This document shows, in pieces, positions 18,270 through 26,720 of a stretch of DNA of 64,000 bases. The position numbers were made by a program, and so were the translations under genes. The first letter of the stretch is position 1; the number at the start of each line of letters is the position of its first letter. The DNA comes from Porphyromonadaceae bacterium W3.11 (GTDB taxonomy: Bacteria; Bacteroidota; Bacteroidia; Bacteroidales; Porphyromonadaceae), in contig JAUISX010000001.1 in assembly GCA_030434245.1 (NCBI GenBank), positions 372,001 through 436,000 on the forward strand, written 5' to 3'. The notes beneath the pieces are model-generated. The model worked only from the letters and a program-made list of their open reading frames with translations, was not told the origin of the DNA and did not search any database.

Positions 18270-19823
18270 CTAAAAGTTAGCTCCAATACTGAACGTAAGA
18301 TGGCTTCTATGGTCAAAATTATAATCATTTGTTTTGACATAATCGTAGCCAGCTTTTGCAAAAATATTAGCCTTCTTGTCTGTCCTATACTTTTGCGAAT
18401 AGGTTATATTCGCCCCTATTTGATAATAGTTAGACGTCAGATAGTTATTATCCAGCTTTTCTATTTGGGTCACAGTAATGTAATCAGCATGCGAACCTCC
18501 ATAGTAATAACCGCCAGACAAACTCTTGTTATATCCTGCACTGATACTCAACAAAAGACGATTATTCATCAAATCACTAAGTGCTACATTTTTCTTACCA
18601 CATAAGCCAAAATAAAGATTCTCTGCTCTTTTAGTAGAGTTGGGTAATAAGTACTCATCTTGATATTTTTTATACATCATACTTGCATCAAGTTTCCAAC
18701 TGTATTCCTCTCCCATATTCTTATACAAAGAATAGTTCGCAGAGACTACATGAAGTCGATACGTTGAACGAATACTCTTAAACAGATCCATCCAACCTTT
18801 TTGCGACTCACTATTATCCCGCTGACTAACATATTGGATACCATCAATATGATTGAAATAATATCCTGTCTTAAAATAATGAGAGTATCGATTCCCTTTG
18901 TTATAAATGCTCACATTTGCCTGTATGCTTTGATCTTTCACACTTGCATCCTTCTTCGGATCATCAAACGAAACCTCTACATTCTCTACCTTTGCTGTAT
19001 ATGTACCTTCGAATAGGAGATTAACTCGCGATGTAATATAATTATACTGTAGCCCGGCACCGAGTTTATGTCCAAAATAGTTAGTTGTCCGTCCACTACC
19101 AATTCCCCTAACAGCAACTCCTAGTCCATAAAGTTCATAATAGTCTTGATCAACATAATTATTAGCATTACTCATACGCGAATCTTCTTTAATAGATGCG
19201 TATTCAAAAGTCAGTCCCAATTTATGCTTTTCAGCAATGGAATAAGTAATACTTGGAATAAGATCTAATGTATAAAAACGGGTATCTACTCTAGGATCTC
19301 TCTGTTTTGTAGCAATGGAAGCAGTATATGCTCCCTGTAGTCCAAATGCTATTTTACTCCAGTATATGGGTGTACCTACTCTAAACTCTAAATCATAATA
19401 TTGGTTTCTCCATTTGCTTTTATGCAAATCGACTACGTAATAGGGCATCCCTCTAAAAGGGTCAGTAATAGAGGCGTTATATCCAGCATTATTTACGTTT
19501 TTTTGTTCAAAAGAAAATTTTCCCCATACATAAACATCTTTCAAACTCAAAAAACCTTCACTACCGACATTCAAACTTTTTATATTTTCTCCCTCTTGTG
19601 GTCGATGAAAATCTCCTTCTTCTATTCCATATCCTATGTTCACATTAGAATAATTCCTAGTATCATCAAAAACAGTCCCCGCAGCGTTTTGTGAATGAAG
19701 CCAAAACTTCTGTTGCTTTAACATCTCCAAACCAGCAGGAGAGAGAACTTGAGCATAGAGTGATGTACCGAAAAGCCAAACGAATGAAAGAAGGCCTAAT
19801 CCTCTTACTATATTTCTTTTCAT
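18270..19823 (-). CDS. DUF6850-family outer membrane beta-barrel protein
   Basis: The 517-residue protein has a signal peptide ending at YAQ (about residue 25), after which alternating hydrophobic and aromatic strands continue to the C-terminus (LTFSIGANF), as expected for a beta-barrel of the outer membrane. I recognise the family from the N-terminal block (SPAGLEMLKQQKFW, NYSNVNIGYGIEEGDFHRPQ) as DUF6850. The function of the family is unknown. It is the third gene of an operon with a TonB receptor and a DUF4876 lipoprotein (31-base gap), suggesting a joint role in uptake or surface binding of one substrate. Confidence 0.82.
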   Translation of the reverse strand: MKRNIVRGLGLLSFVWLFGTSLYAQVLSPAGLEMLKQQKFWLHSQNAAGTVFDDTRNYSNVNIGYGIEEGDFHRPQEGENIKSLNVGSEGFLSLKDVYVWGKFSFEQKNVNNAGYNASITDPFRGMPYYVVDLHKSKWRNQYYDLEFRVGTPIYWSKIAFGLQGAYTASIATKQRDPRVDTRFYTLDLIPSITYSIAEKHKLGLTFEYASIKEDSRMSNANNYVDQDYYELYGLGVAVRGIGSGRTTNYFGHKLGAGLQYNYITSRVNLLFEGTYTAKVENVEVSFDDPKKDASVKDQSIQANVSIYNKGNRYSHYFKTGYYFNHIDGIQYVSQRDNSESQKGWMDLFKSIRSTYRLHVVSANYSLYKNMGEEYSWKLDASMMYKKYQDEYLLPNSTKRAENLYFGLCGKKNVALSDLMNNRLLLSISAGYNKSLSGGYYYGGSHADYITVTQIEKLDNNYLTSNYYQIGANITYSQKYRTDKKANIFAKAGYDYVKTNDYNFDHRSHLTFSIGANF

Positions 19824-19854
19824 AATTTATCTTGTCCTTAGTATGTAGTCAACT

Positions 19855-21120
19855 CTATTTACTGTGATTCCATGAAGGCATTCCTGTCTTGTATCTTCTT
19901 AATTCCGGATGAACCTGTTTTTCGAAATCCTCTGTACTATTATTATTATCTTGAAAGATCAAAGCCCCATTCTCTCTCCTCAAGAAATCACCATTTTTAT
20001 CCTTATTAGGTTTACGAGCTACACCCAAACTACAATAGGTAGAACCAACATACGTGAGACCAGCATCAAGAACAGCAGGAACTCTCTTGGCATTGACCAT
20101 GGATTCATTATTGATAGCTTCTACGGCATCCAAAACATATTTGATAGGAATCTTAGCATAATATGTTTTTCTATTGGGTTTACTCAAGTCAATTGTTTTC
20201 ATCGCTGGATCATTTACAGGATCCCACGTATCTCCATGTGGCACTTTAAACATTACGTACGCTCCTCCAAAAACAGAAGTAAGATATTGTGGTATCCTTC
20301 CAAGCTCACTCTTGCCGTTATAAAAGACATGTACCATATCAATTGCTGGTTGGTCTGGGAAATTAGGATTATTCATATTGAATTCAAATTCAGAAGAACT
20401 ACAATCTACTGGAGAATTGGGATTATACTGCTCCAATTTATGATTAGCTGCAAACTGAGAAATAACACACGACTCACCAGATTTCAAGGGATAATCTGTA
20501 CCATTACCTGGGAATCGCCATACACGTTCTGCATAAACATAATCATGACCATCCTCCTCAGGCCAAAGTGGCAAAGTGGTTTTCGCCTTGCCAGGTGTAA
20601 GATTAGCAAAGTAGATACCATCTAAGTACAGAGTCTCTGAAGAATTATTATAAATCTCGTAAAATTGATCTCGGAAATAAACGGCATTTAATGGCGTCCT
20701 CGAACCAGCATAATAGATTTCTTTGAACACTAAGGGGCTAATTTTAAGACCTTGTAATAAAAGTTCTATAGACGCCTCATTATCAAACAATGCCACATTT
20801 ACCAGATTTCCATTCAAATAGTATTCACTACCTTCCTGATCGATTGCAACACCCGAAACATTAATAGTATAGATCCCTGGCACAATATCGTCCATATGCA
20901 CCTCGTCATTACTAAACTCTTTCTCTAGATGTAACCCTTCGCTATAATTATCAAACTTAACAAGAAAACTTTCAGTCATTGCTAAGTTTTCAATACTCAT
21001 TTTTAATTTTACAGATACGCTAAGAGGAGTAACGTTTTCTGCTTCATTAACCTCTCGAAATTGATGGCACGACACGAATGTGAGTGCTATCAAAACAAGA
21101 ATAATCGTATATTTTTTCAT
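19855..21120 (-). CDS. DUF4876-domain lipoprotein
   Basis: A 421-residue protein with a signal peptide and lipobox TFVSC (Cys19), so it should be lipid-anchored. The first half (about 30-130) looks like a Ca-binding-free beta-sandwich carrying a NLVNVALF strand. The second half begins KISPLVFKEIYYAGSRTP, followed by QFYEIYNNSSETLYLDGIYF, which resembles a lamin-tail-like fold. This combination is typical of DUF4876. The function is unknown. Being between a TonB receptor gene (10-base gap) and a DUF6850 barrel gene, it is likely the surface-exposed substrate-binding partner, a role like that of SusD but without sequence similarity to it. Confidence 0.83.
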   Translation of the reverse strand: MKKYTIILVLIALTFVSCHQFREVNEAENVTPLSVSVKLKMSIENLAMTESFLVKFDNYSEGLHLEKEFSNDEVHMDDIVPGIYTINVSGVAIDQEGSEYYLNGNLVNVALFDNEASIELLLQGLKISPLVFKEIYYAGSRTPLNAVYFRDQFYEIYNNSSETLYLDGIYFANLTPGKAKTTLPLWPEEDGHDYVYAERVWRFPGNGTDYPLKSGESCVISQFAANHKLEQYNPNSPVDCSSSEFEFNMNNPNFPDQPAIDMVHVFYNGKSELGRIPQYLTSVFGGAYVMFKVPHGDTWDPVNDPAMKTIDLSKPNRKTYYAKIPIKYVLDAVEAINNESMVNAKRVPAVLDAGLTYVGSTYCSLGVARKPNKDKNGDFLRRENGALIFQDNNNSTEDFEKQVHPELRRYKTGMPSWNHSK

Positions 21121-21130
21121 AATTTGTTTT

Positions 21131-23986
21131 TTATAAAGTAAGAGCTAACTCCAAACCGAAATAAAAGCGATTATTCATGGTGATGTAATTACCTGGAAAA
21201 CGCTTAGATTCAATTCTTGGATAACTTCTAAACATATTATTAGCAAAAAAAGAAACACGGAATTTATCACTAATTTCTTTCGTAATATTAACATTAAAAC
21301 AGAAATATGGTGGATAAGACTCCTTGATCGCATCTGAATGAGAGACATTCTGTAACATATATCCATATCCAGCCTCAGTAAGTGCTTCAGGGGTAGTATA
21401 TTGGTCTGATTCAAACATATGTACAGATGCGTCCTCTACTGAAATATAACCAATAGGGATAGAATCATTTCCAAAGGTTCTCCAGTCTGATTGCTGCCAG
21501 ACAGCTTGTGCTGTCAGTGTCACTACAAAGCCAATACTTGGAATGTTGTGTGTTGCTCGTAATGCAGTAGAAAAACGTTGATTGTAACTAATAGCATTCT
21601 TAGGTTCATAAATGGCTACATGTTTTCGCTGCGAGGCACCACTTCCACTATTATCATAGAAATTGTATGCACTATTACCACTTTCTGTACGCATCCATGC
21701 ACCATTCAGTAAAAATGAAGTACGAATAGCATCAACACGTCCTACATTTAAGTCAAATTCTATTCCTTTCGTGTTGATAAATAAGTTATTGGTAGGTTTA
21801 TAATATTTTGAAAGCACTGGATAACTACCTGTCATCACCAATTGATTGTTTTCATCACGACCATACTCATGGTACATAAATGGTTTAAAAGTATGGAATG
21901 TTTCATTAAGAGAATACCCATCTTTCAAGTGCTCAGAAAATGCAGTTACAGCCAAACTTAGATTTCCAATGGATAGATCAAACCCTACTTCAGCTTTATA
22001 ATTTCTAGCTATCTTTAAGCTTTTATTTTCTACATTATGCACTTTGGTAGTCGTAATGAACAACCGTTCGTCTTCCGCAATGTTCTCATTAGCAAGTTCA
22101 TTAATATTAACATATTCAAAATAAGCATTTTCTGGATACAAATAAAGCAAAGTAGGCATTTTTGCAGTAATACCATATCCTCCACGAATAGTAAATAAAT
22201 CCGGAATAATATCAAAAGACGCATTGACACGAGGTGAGAATATGCCTTTTACCACAGAGGCATAGTCATAACGGACACCCGCTTGAATTTTTAGCATTCT
22301 TGAGCCGATTCTCCAGTTCAAATTATCTTCTACAAAAACGCCAAACTGATGAATAAAAGGAATATCTCTGTATGAACGAGGACGGAAACTAGCATTATTC
22401 TCGCTCAAATTTCTGTAAGGCGGAGTAGAAGAATTATAGGTTTTCCCTTCACCTAAATTTCCATCGGATCTAAAATCGATTCCGCTCATTATCCTATTAT
22501 TGACAACTCCTGTTTTTTTGAAGAATGTAGCAACTAGCTTGGCATAAAAATTCACCTCCTTGCTATCTATATTATAGTGTCCCAAATAGCTACTCGGAAG
22601 GTAGATGGCATAATTCTGCATATCCTCACTGCCAAAATGGGTAATTTCATTTCCATCGGCATCATGGACATGCCGACCAGGAACATTTGAAAGAATAGCT
22701 CCATCTGTAGTAGTCATGGAATATGGTGCGTTAGCGGAAGAGTACACCTGCTGATAGTAGCTATTTTTACTAGTATAAGTACCAGAAACGACATAACGAA
22801 TATTCTTCAACCAGCCTTTATCAATGCTCCATGAACCATTAGAGTTAAGAGTTCCCCCTCTATCCTCACCACGAGAGATTGTCTGCGTAATCTCATCATC
22901 AGGGTTCCTATCTCTTTGGTCCTTTCCATATATAAAACTAATTGAAGTATTACTACGTAATTTATTATTAAAGAGTACATTAGAGTACATCACTCTAGCT
23001 GAAGCCCTTTGGTAATGGCGATAAGACTGTGTTGGATTAGAGGTATTGTACGCATAATCACCACTTAAGTTCAGTGCTCCATTTTTTACACCTAATGCAA
23101 AACCGGTTGTTAGAGAGGCTTGATACACTTTGGGATTAGCCTTTGCATTAATACGTAAGGGCTCACGTCCAGCCTTCGCATTGATGATAACAGCTCCAGA
23201 GGTAAGGTCACCATATTCAACGGATGGTATTCCTCGTATAATCTCAATAGACTCTATATTTTCTGTACCAATACTACGTACATCCAGCCCTCCAGTAGGA
23301 GAAGCTCCACCTGATAAAGCTTCAGCCATACCATTGACAGTTGGGTTCATAGCCTGCAAATTAGAATTATTTGAAACGGGAGCTCCATCTTTAATAATAG
23401 CAGTACCTAAAGCATTAAAATTAGCCACTTTGCTGGCATCAGATACTTGGCGTATATTAATCTGTCTATTATTATCAAGATTTGGTTCGGAAGACAGTCC
23501 TCCAGGTATCAAAGCCATCAAGTCGAACAAACTAGTAGCCTGTATATGATCAATAGCTGTTCGTGCTATCTTTGAGGACGTGGATTTTCCTGCCTGGTTT
23601 CTCTGAGCCGTGACAATAATTTCCTTGATCTTGAAATCTTCATTCTTCATAGTAAAGTCTATCGGATCCATCTTATCCTGAACGTCAATGACGGCATCGA
23701 TCTGTAGTTTTCCCAAAAACTGCACCCTTATTCTTGCTTTTCCTACTGGCACGTTTTTGAGGAGATAACTACCATCATTCTTAGTAGTCGTGCCAATAGC
23801 ATAGTCGGGAAATGAAACAGCAGCAAAACCTAGAGGCAACAAATCATTCCCATCCAACTCATAAATTGTACCATAGACATCTACTTTATTTGGTGACTGA
23901 GCATTAGCTATAGGTGTCAGCCATAAACCTATGAGGAAGAGCAAAACAGGCAGTTCTCTTCGATCAAATATTGAATTAAATTTCAT
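21131..23986 (-). CDS. TonB-dependent receptor with CarboxypepD_reg-like and plug domains
   Basis: A 951-residue outer membrane transporter. The signal peptide ends at ANAQ (about residue 30). A carboxypeptidase-regulatory-like domain (35-125) is followed by a plug with IVTAQRN, LMALIPGGL and the IESIEIIRGIPSVEYGDLTSGAVIINAKAG block (about 245-275), and then a 22-strand-size barrel ending in FGLELALTL, a typical terminal strand. It imports a substrate across the outer membrane using TonB energy. It is the first gene of a three-gene operon with DUF4876 and DUF6850, preceded by a well-matched promoter. No SusD gene is present, so a polysaccharide substrate is not implied. Confidence 0.92.
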   Translation of the reverse strand: MKFNSIFDRRELPVLLFLIGLWLTPIANAQSPNKVDVYGTIYELDGNDLLPLGFAAVSFPDYAIGTTTKNDGSYLLKNVPVGKARIRVQFLGKLQIDAVIDVQDKMDPIDFTMKNEDFKIKEIIVTAQRNQAGKSTSSKIARTAIDHIQATSLFDLMALIPGGLSSEPNLDNNRQINIRQVSDASKVANFNALGTAIIKDGAPVSNNSNLQAMNPTVNGMAEALSGGASPTGGLDVRSIGTENIESIEIIRGIPSVEYGDLTSGAVIINAKAGREPLRINAKANPKVYQASLTTGFALGVKNGALNLSGDYAYNTSNPTQSYRHYQRASARVMYSNVLFNNKLRSNTSISFIYGKDQRDRNPDDEITQTISRGEDRGGTLNSNGSWSIDKGWLKNIRYVVSGTYTSKNSYYQQVYSSANAPYSMTTTDGAILSNVPGRHVHDADGNEITHFGSEDMQNYAIYLPSSYLGHYNIDSKEVNFYAKLVATFFKKTGVVNNRIMSGIDFRSDGNLGEGKTYNSSTPPYRNLSENNASFRPRSYRDIPFIHQFGVFVEDNLNWRIGSRMLKIQAGVRYDYASVVKGIFSPRVNASFDIIPDLFTIRGGYGITAKMPTLLYLYPENAYFEYVNINELANENIAEDERLFITTTKVHNVENKSLKIARNYKAEVGFDLSIGNLSLAVTAFSEHLKDGYSLNETFHTFKPFMYHEYGRDENNQLVMTGSYPVLSKYYKPTNNLFINTKGIEFDLNVGRVDAIRTSFLLNGAWMRTESGNSAYNFYDNSGSGASQRKHVAIYEPKNAISYNQRFSTALRATHNIPSIGFVVTLTAQAVWQQSDWRTFGNDSIPIGYISVEDASVHMFESDQYTTPEALTEAGYGYMLQNVSHSDAIKESYPPYFCFNVNITKEISDKFRVSFFANNMFRSYPRIESKRFPGNYITMNNRFYFGLELALTL

Positions 23987-24409
23987 TTCTGATTGTTTTT
24001 TGAAATATTCATAAATTGGTAATACATATCATTTCTGTATTCATCTCCAATTCGAATCAAAAAAAAGAGCTTATAGTATTATCAACATTATATTATCCTT
24101 CACACAAAGATATTAGGTATCACATATTATAGCAATACCTTATTTTAGGTATATTCAATTACAATAACGTGTATTAACTACTCGTCATCAAAAAAACCAA
24201 ATGAATAAATGTGCTTTGCTTAGGCTTTTCTAACAAATGCCTTACAAACCTTCAGGGGAAAAAGAGGTTGCACGATGGATGAGATAAAAGGCCTGGGGGT
24301 GGTGCTGGAAGTGTCGTAATATACATGGACCAAATCTGAATGCAGAAAGCAATCCTATAGGTCGCCATTATTAAAGTTCACAATATAAGTAAAAAGCTCT
24401 CTAACGAGA
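23987..24409. other. Intergenic region with receptor promoter
   Basis: The receptor promoter at 24105-24135 (listed separately) is the only element I can support here. A slightly more GC-rich patch at about 24230-24340 has no open frame or family resemblance on either strand. Confidence 0.5.
24105..24135 (-). promoter_or_regulatory. Promoter of the TonB/DUF4876/DUF6850 operon
   Basis: On the minus strand, TTG (24135-24133), a 20-base spacer and TATCTTTG (24112-24105) match the Bacteroidota consensus. The leader to the receptor start would be about 110 bases. Confidence 0.7.
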
Positions 24410-24456
24410 ATAAAAACAAAAAAAATCCCGCTAGAGTATTGCTCTCCAGCGGGATT
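24410..24456 (-). terminator. Rho-independent terminator of the fimbrillin-like gene
   Basis: AATCCCGCT (24424-24432) pairs with AGCGGGATT (24448-24456), extended inward by GAG/CTC. On the minus strand the stem is followed by a T-rich tract (about 24410-24423). It lies 18 bases past the stop codon. Confidence 0.85.
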
Positions 24457-24474
24457 AATTATTATATATATGTA

Positions 24475-26460
24475 TTAATAGGCAACTTCAAAATCAGAAA
24501 AGATGACATTAAAATTTTTGTACTTCGCAAAACGGAATTCAATAAATTCTTCTCCTTTAACTGTTGAGAATACTGGAACGTCTTCATTCAATAATAAAGT
24601 AACTTTGTACCAACTACCATTAGTATTAAATGAATCTCCATATCCTAGTTGGCCATATTCGGGTATAACATCCCCATTAAGAGAACCGAATTTAAAACCT
24701 TCATTTTTGTACTTTTCAGTCTCAGGTTTTACTCTCGCACATATACCTCCATCACCTTCTCCTTTCAAATAAAATGAAATAGACTTAGGTCTTCCTTTAG
24801 ATGCAAAATCATCTGAGATATTAATGGTAAAAATATCTCCATTGGATGATCCTTGTGTACCGTCTACTACTATTGCAGGACCACCATTACGACCAGAGGT
24901 TGCACTATATGAAGCGATATTTTTATTAATAGAAAAATTATTTTCTAAATCATTATCTGGATACAACCAATTGTTATTGTCTGGTGTAACTTCTTTCTTA
25001 GCTTGAGTCACAGCGATTGTAGCAGTTTGCTCACCAGCAGTGATCGTAATCGTAGCATTACGCTCAGCACCAGTATTCGCTTCGGCTGTATATTTAATAG
25101 CATCTGCTTCTTTAGTAACGGTTAGCCAATCTTCGCTGGATTTAACAGTCCACTCAGTTTCTGCAGGTTTAACTTCTACATTTACAGTTCCAGTAGCACC
25201 TTCAGTTGGAACATTAATAGCAGCCTCAGCAGGTGTAATTACAATCTCCTCTGGTGTCTCTTCTTCCTTGCCTCCTTGCTTGATGGTAAAGGAAACTGAC
25301 TCTTGACCTTCAGAAGTAATTGTCACGGTTGCTTCACGAGCCTCTGAAGACTCATTAGCAGCAACAACAACACCAACGTTAGATGCACTTGTGCCCTCTA
25401 CTGCTGCACGAAGTGTAGGAGTCTTAAGAGTAACCCAATCAGCATCTGTTGATACTTTGAATGCTTGTCCATCAGCTACATTAACTTGGAGAGTCTTAGT
25501 ATCACCAGCCGCTGGGACATCCATCACTTGAGCACCTGCATCACCTGTAAGATCGCCACCAAGAGTAATCTCAGTTGGGTCAACTGGAGTTTCGGGATCT
25601 ACAGATACATCGTCTGAACCACCTTCTTCACTACCTTCTATGTCAGAACCACCATCACTAACATCAACCTTATCTCCCTTTAGAGTAACGTTGAATGTGT
25701 GTCTTAGGTTCGCTTTTATTTCATGATTTATCTTAGCTGTGTAGGTCTTCTCTCCATTGATAATAGTCAGAACGCGATCCTGAGAACCACCCTTTGGCAT
25801 CACGAATGAATAGAAAGTATTCTCGCCTTCTACCCTTTTAAGAGTAAGGCTAGCAAGCTCATCAGCTGATTCTAGCGTACCATCTTTAGGATTAAGGGTA
25901 AGCATTGTTTCCGCATCCTTAAGAGTGACAGATAGATTGTCACTGATTTCTACGCCTTCCTCTAACTTAATGTTGACAATCAACTTACCAAGAAGGTGCT
26001 TAAAGCTAAATACTGCAGTAGGATTTTCACGAGAAACGTTTGCTACCTCAGCATAAAGGATTGGCTGTGCCCCTACTTTATTTAGGTCGTACTTGACAGC
26101 ATCTGGAGTAGCCTCTGCAGAGTATGGATAGTAAGCTGATACCTCATAACTACCTGCACCAGCAGGAATCATAATCTTATCATCCTCTGTAGCAGGTGAG
26201 AACTTTGATGTCGCACCTTTGTCTGAATTGATAAACTTACGGTTAGTGGCTGATAAATCAGTTGAGTAGAGACCGATTTCCTCGTTGCCATCCCAGATAT
26301 TGTCTTGATCGCCACTGACACGCGTGCCTGTCGCTGAAGAAGTTACAGTTAGATAAACGTTGCCATCCTCTGAATAGGGAGCATTTTGCTCCTTATCACA
26401 TGATGTCATGCTTAGAGCTAGAATCGCTAATGCGACCACATAAAATTTAATCTTTTTCAT
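24475..26460 (-). CDS. Fimbrillin-like lipoprotein with two BACON domains and a C-terminal lectin-like domain
   Basis: A 661-residue lipoprotein (lipobox MTSC, Cys21). Residues about 25-270 resemble the fimbrillin/Mfa1-like fold (TSSATGTRVSGDQ, SFKHLLGKLIVNIKL, LRHTFNVTLKG). An acidic Gly/Ser linker (about 270-295) is followed by two BACON-type Ig domains (about 305-395 with WVTLKTP; 405-490 with DWLTVTKEA, ATITITAGEQ). The last about 165 residues form a beta-rich domain (IVVDGTQGSSNGDIFTI, SISFYLKGEGDGG) that could bind glycans. The Arg in GTRVSG is where Arg-gingipain-type processing of type V pilins could occur. No other fimbrial genes are adjacent. It could be a pilin, an anchor or a glycan-binding surface protein. 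Confidence 0.8.
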   Translation of the reverse strand: MKKIKFYVVALAILALSMTSCDKEQNAPYSEDGNVYLTVTSSATGTRVSGDQDNIWDGNEEIGLYSTDLSATNRKFINSDKGATSKFSPATEDDKIMIPAGAGSYEVSAYYPYSAEATPDAVKYDLNKVGAQPILYAEVANVSRENPTAVFSFKHLLGKLIVNIKLEEGVEISDNLSVTLKDAETMLTLNPKDGTLESADELASLTLKRVEGENTFYSFVMPKGGSQDRVLTIINGEKTYTAKINHEIKANLRHTFNVTLKGDKVDVSDGGSDIEGSEEGGSDDVSVDPETPVDPTEITLGGDLTGDAGAQVMDVPAAGDTKTLQVNVADGQAFKVSTDADWVTLKTPTLRAAVEGTSASNVGVVVAANESSEAREATVTITSEGQESVSFTIKQGGKEEETPEEIVITPAEAAINVPTEGATGTVNVEVKPAETEWTVKSSEDWLTVTKEADAIKYTAEANTGAERNATITITAGEQTATIAVTQAKKEVTPDNNNWLYPDNDLENNFSINKNIASYSATSGRNGGPAIVVDGTQGSSNGDIFTINISDDFASKGRPKSISFYLKGEGDGGICARVKPETEKYKNEGFKFGSLNGDVIPEYGQLGYGDSFNTNGSWYKVTLLLNEDVPVFSTVKGEEFIEFRFAKYKNFNVIFSDFEVAY

Positions 26461-26505
26461 CTCTTAAAATTAACTTATAAAAATTTGTTTTATATTATTC
26501 TTCTT

Positions 26506-26513
26506 CAAAGGTA
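26506..26513 (-). promoter_or_regulatory. -7 promoter box ahead of the fimbrillin-like gene
   Basis: TACCTTTG on the minus strand, 46 bases upstream of the start, matches TAnnTTTG. The -33 region shows only GTTAT at the expected distance, so it is a partial match. Confidence 0.5.
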
Positions 26514-26720
26514 CAAAAAATGAAATGCCTATAACTTCTATTTAAGCCACTTAATCATTTCTTATCAAGATATTATTAGCTTCATAACACGACCGATTAC
26601 TCAATCTATAAAAGACATGAACATCACTCAACAGAGGCTTAGGAGTCACTTCCGAACTGGTGTAGCACGATGTCACATTAGCGCATATTGTAAAATAAAC
26701 CTCCTCGTTATTTTAAAATT

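Noticed and set aside
19909-20625. Open frame of 238 codons on the plus strand
   Set aside because: It lies antisense within the DUF4876 gene, is Ile/Arg-rich with no domain-like pattern, and has no promoter; a shadow frame.
24230-24340. Slightly GC-richer patch suspected to be a small RNA or gene remnant
   Set aside because: No open frame, no stable fold or family match that I can support.
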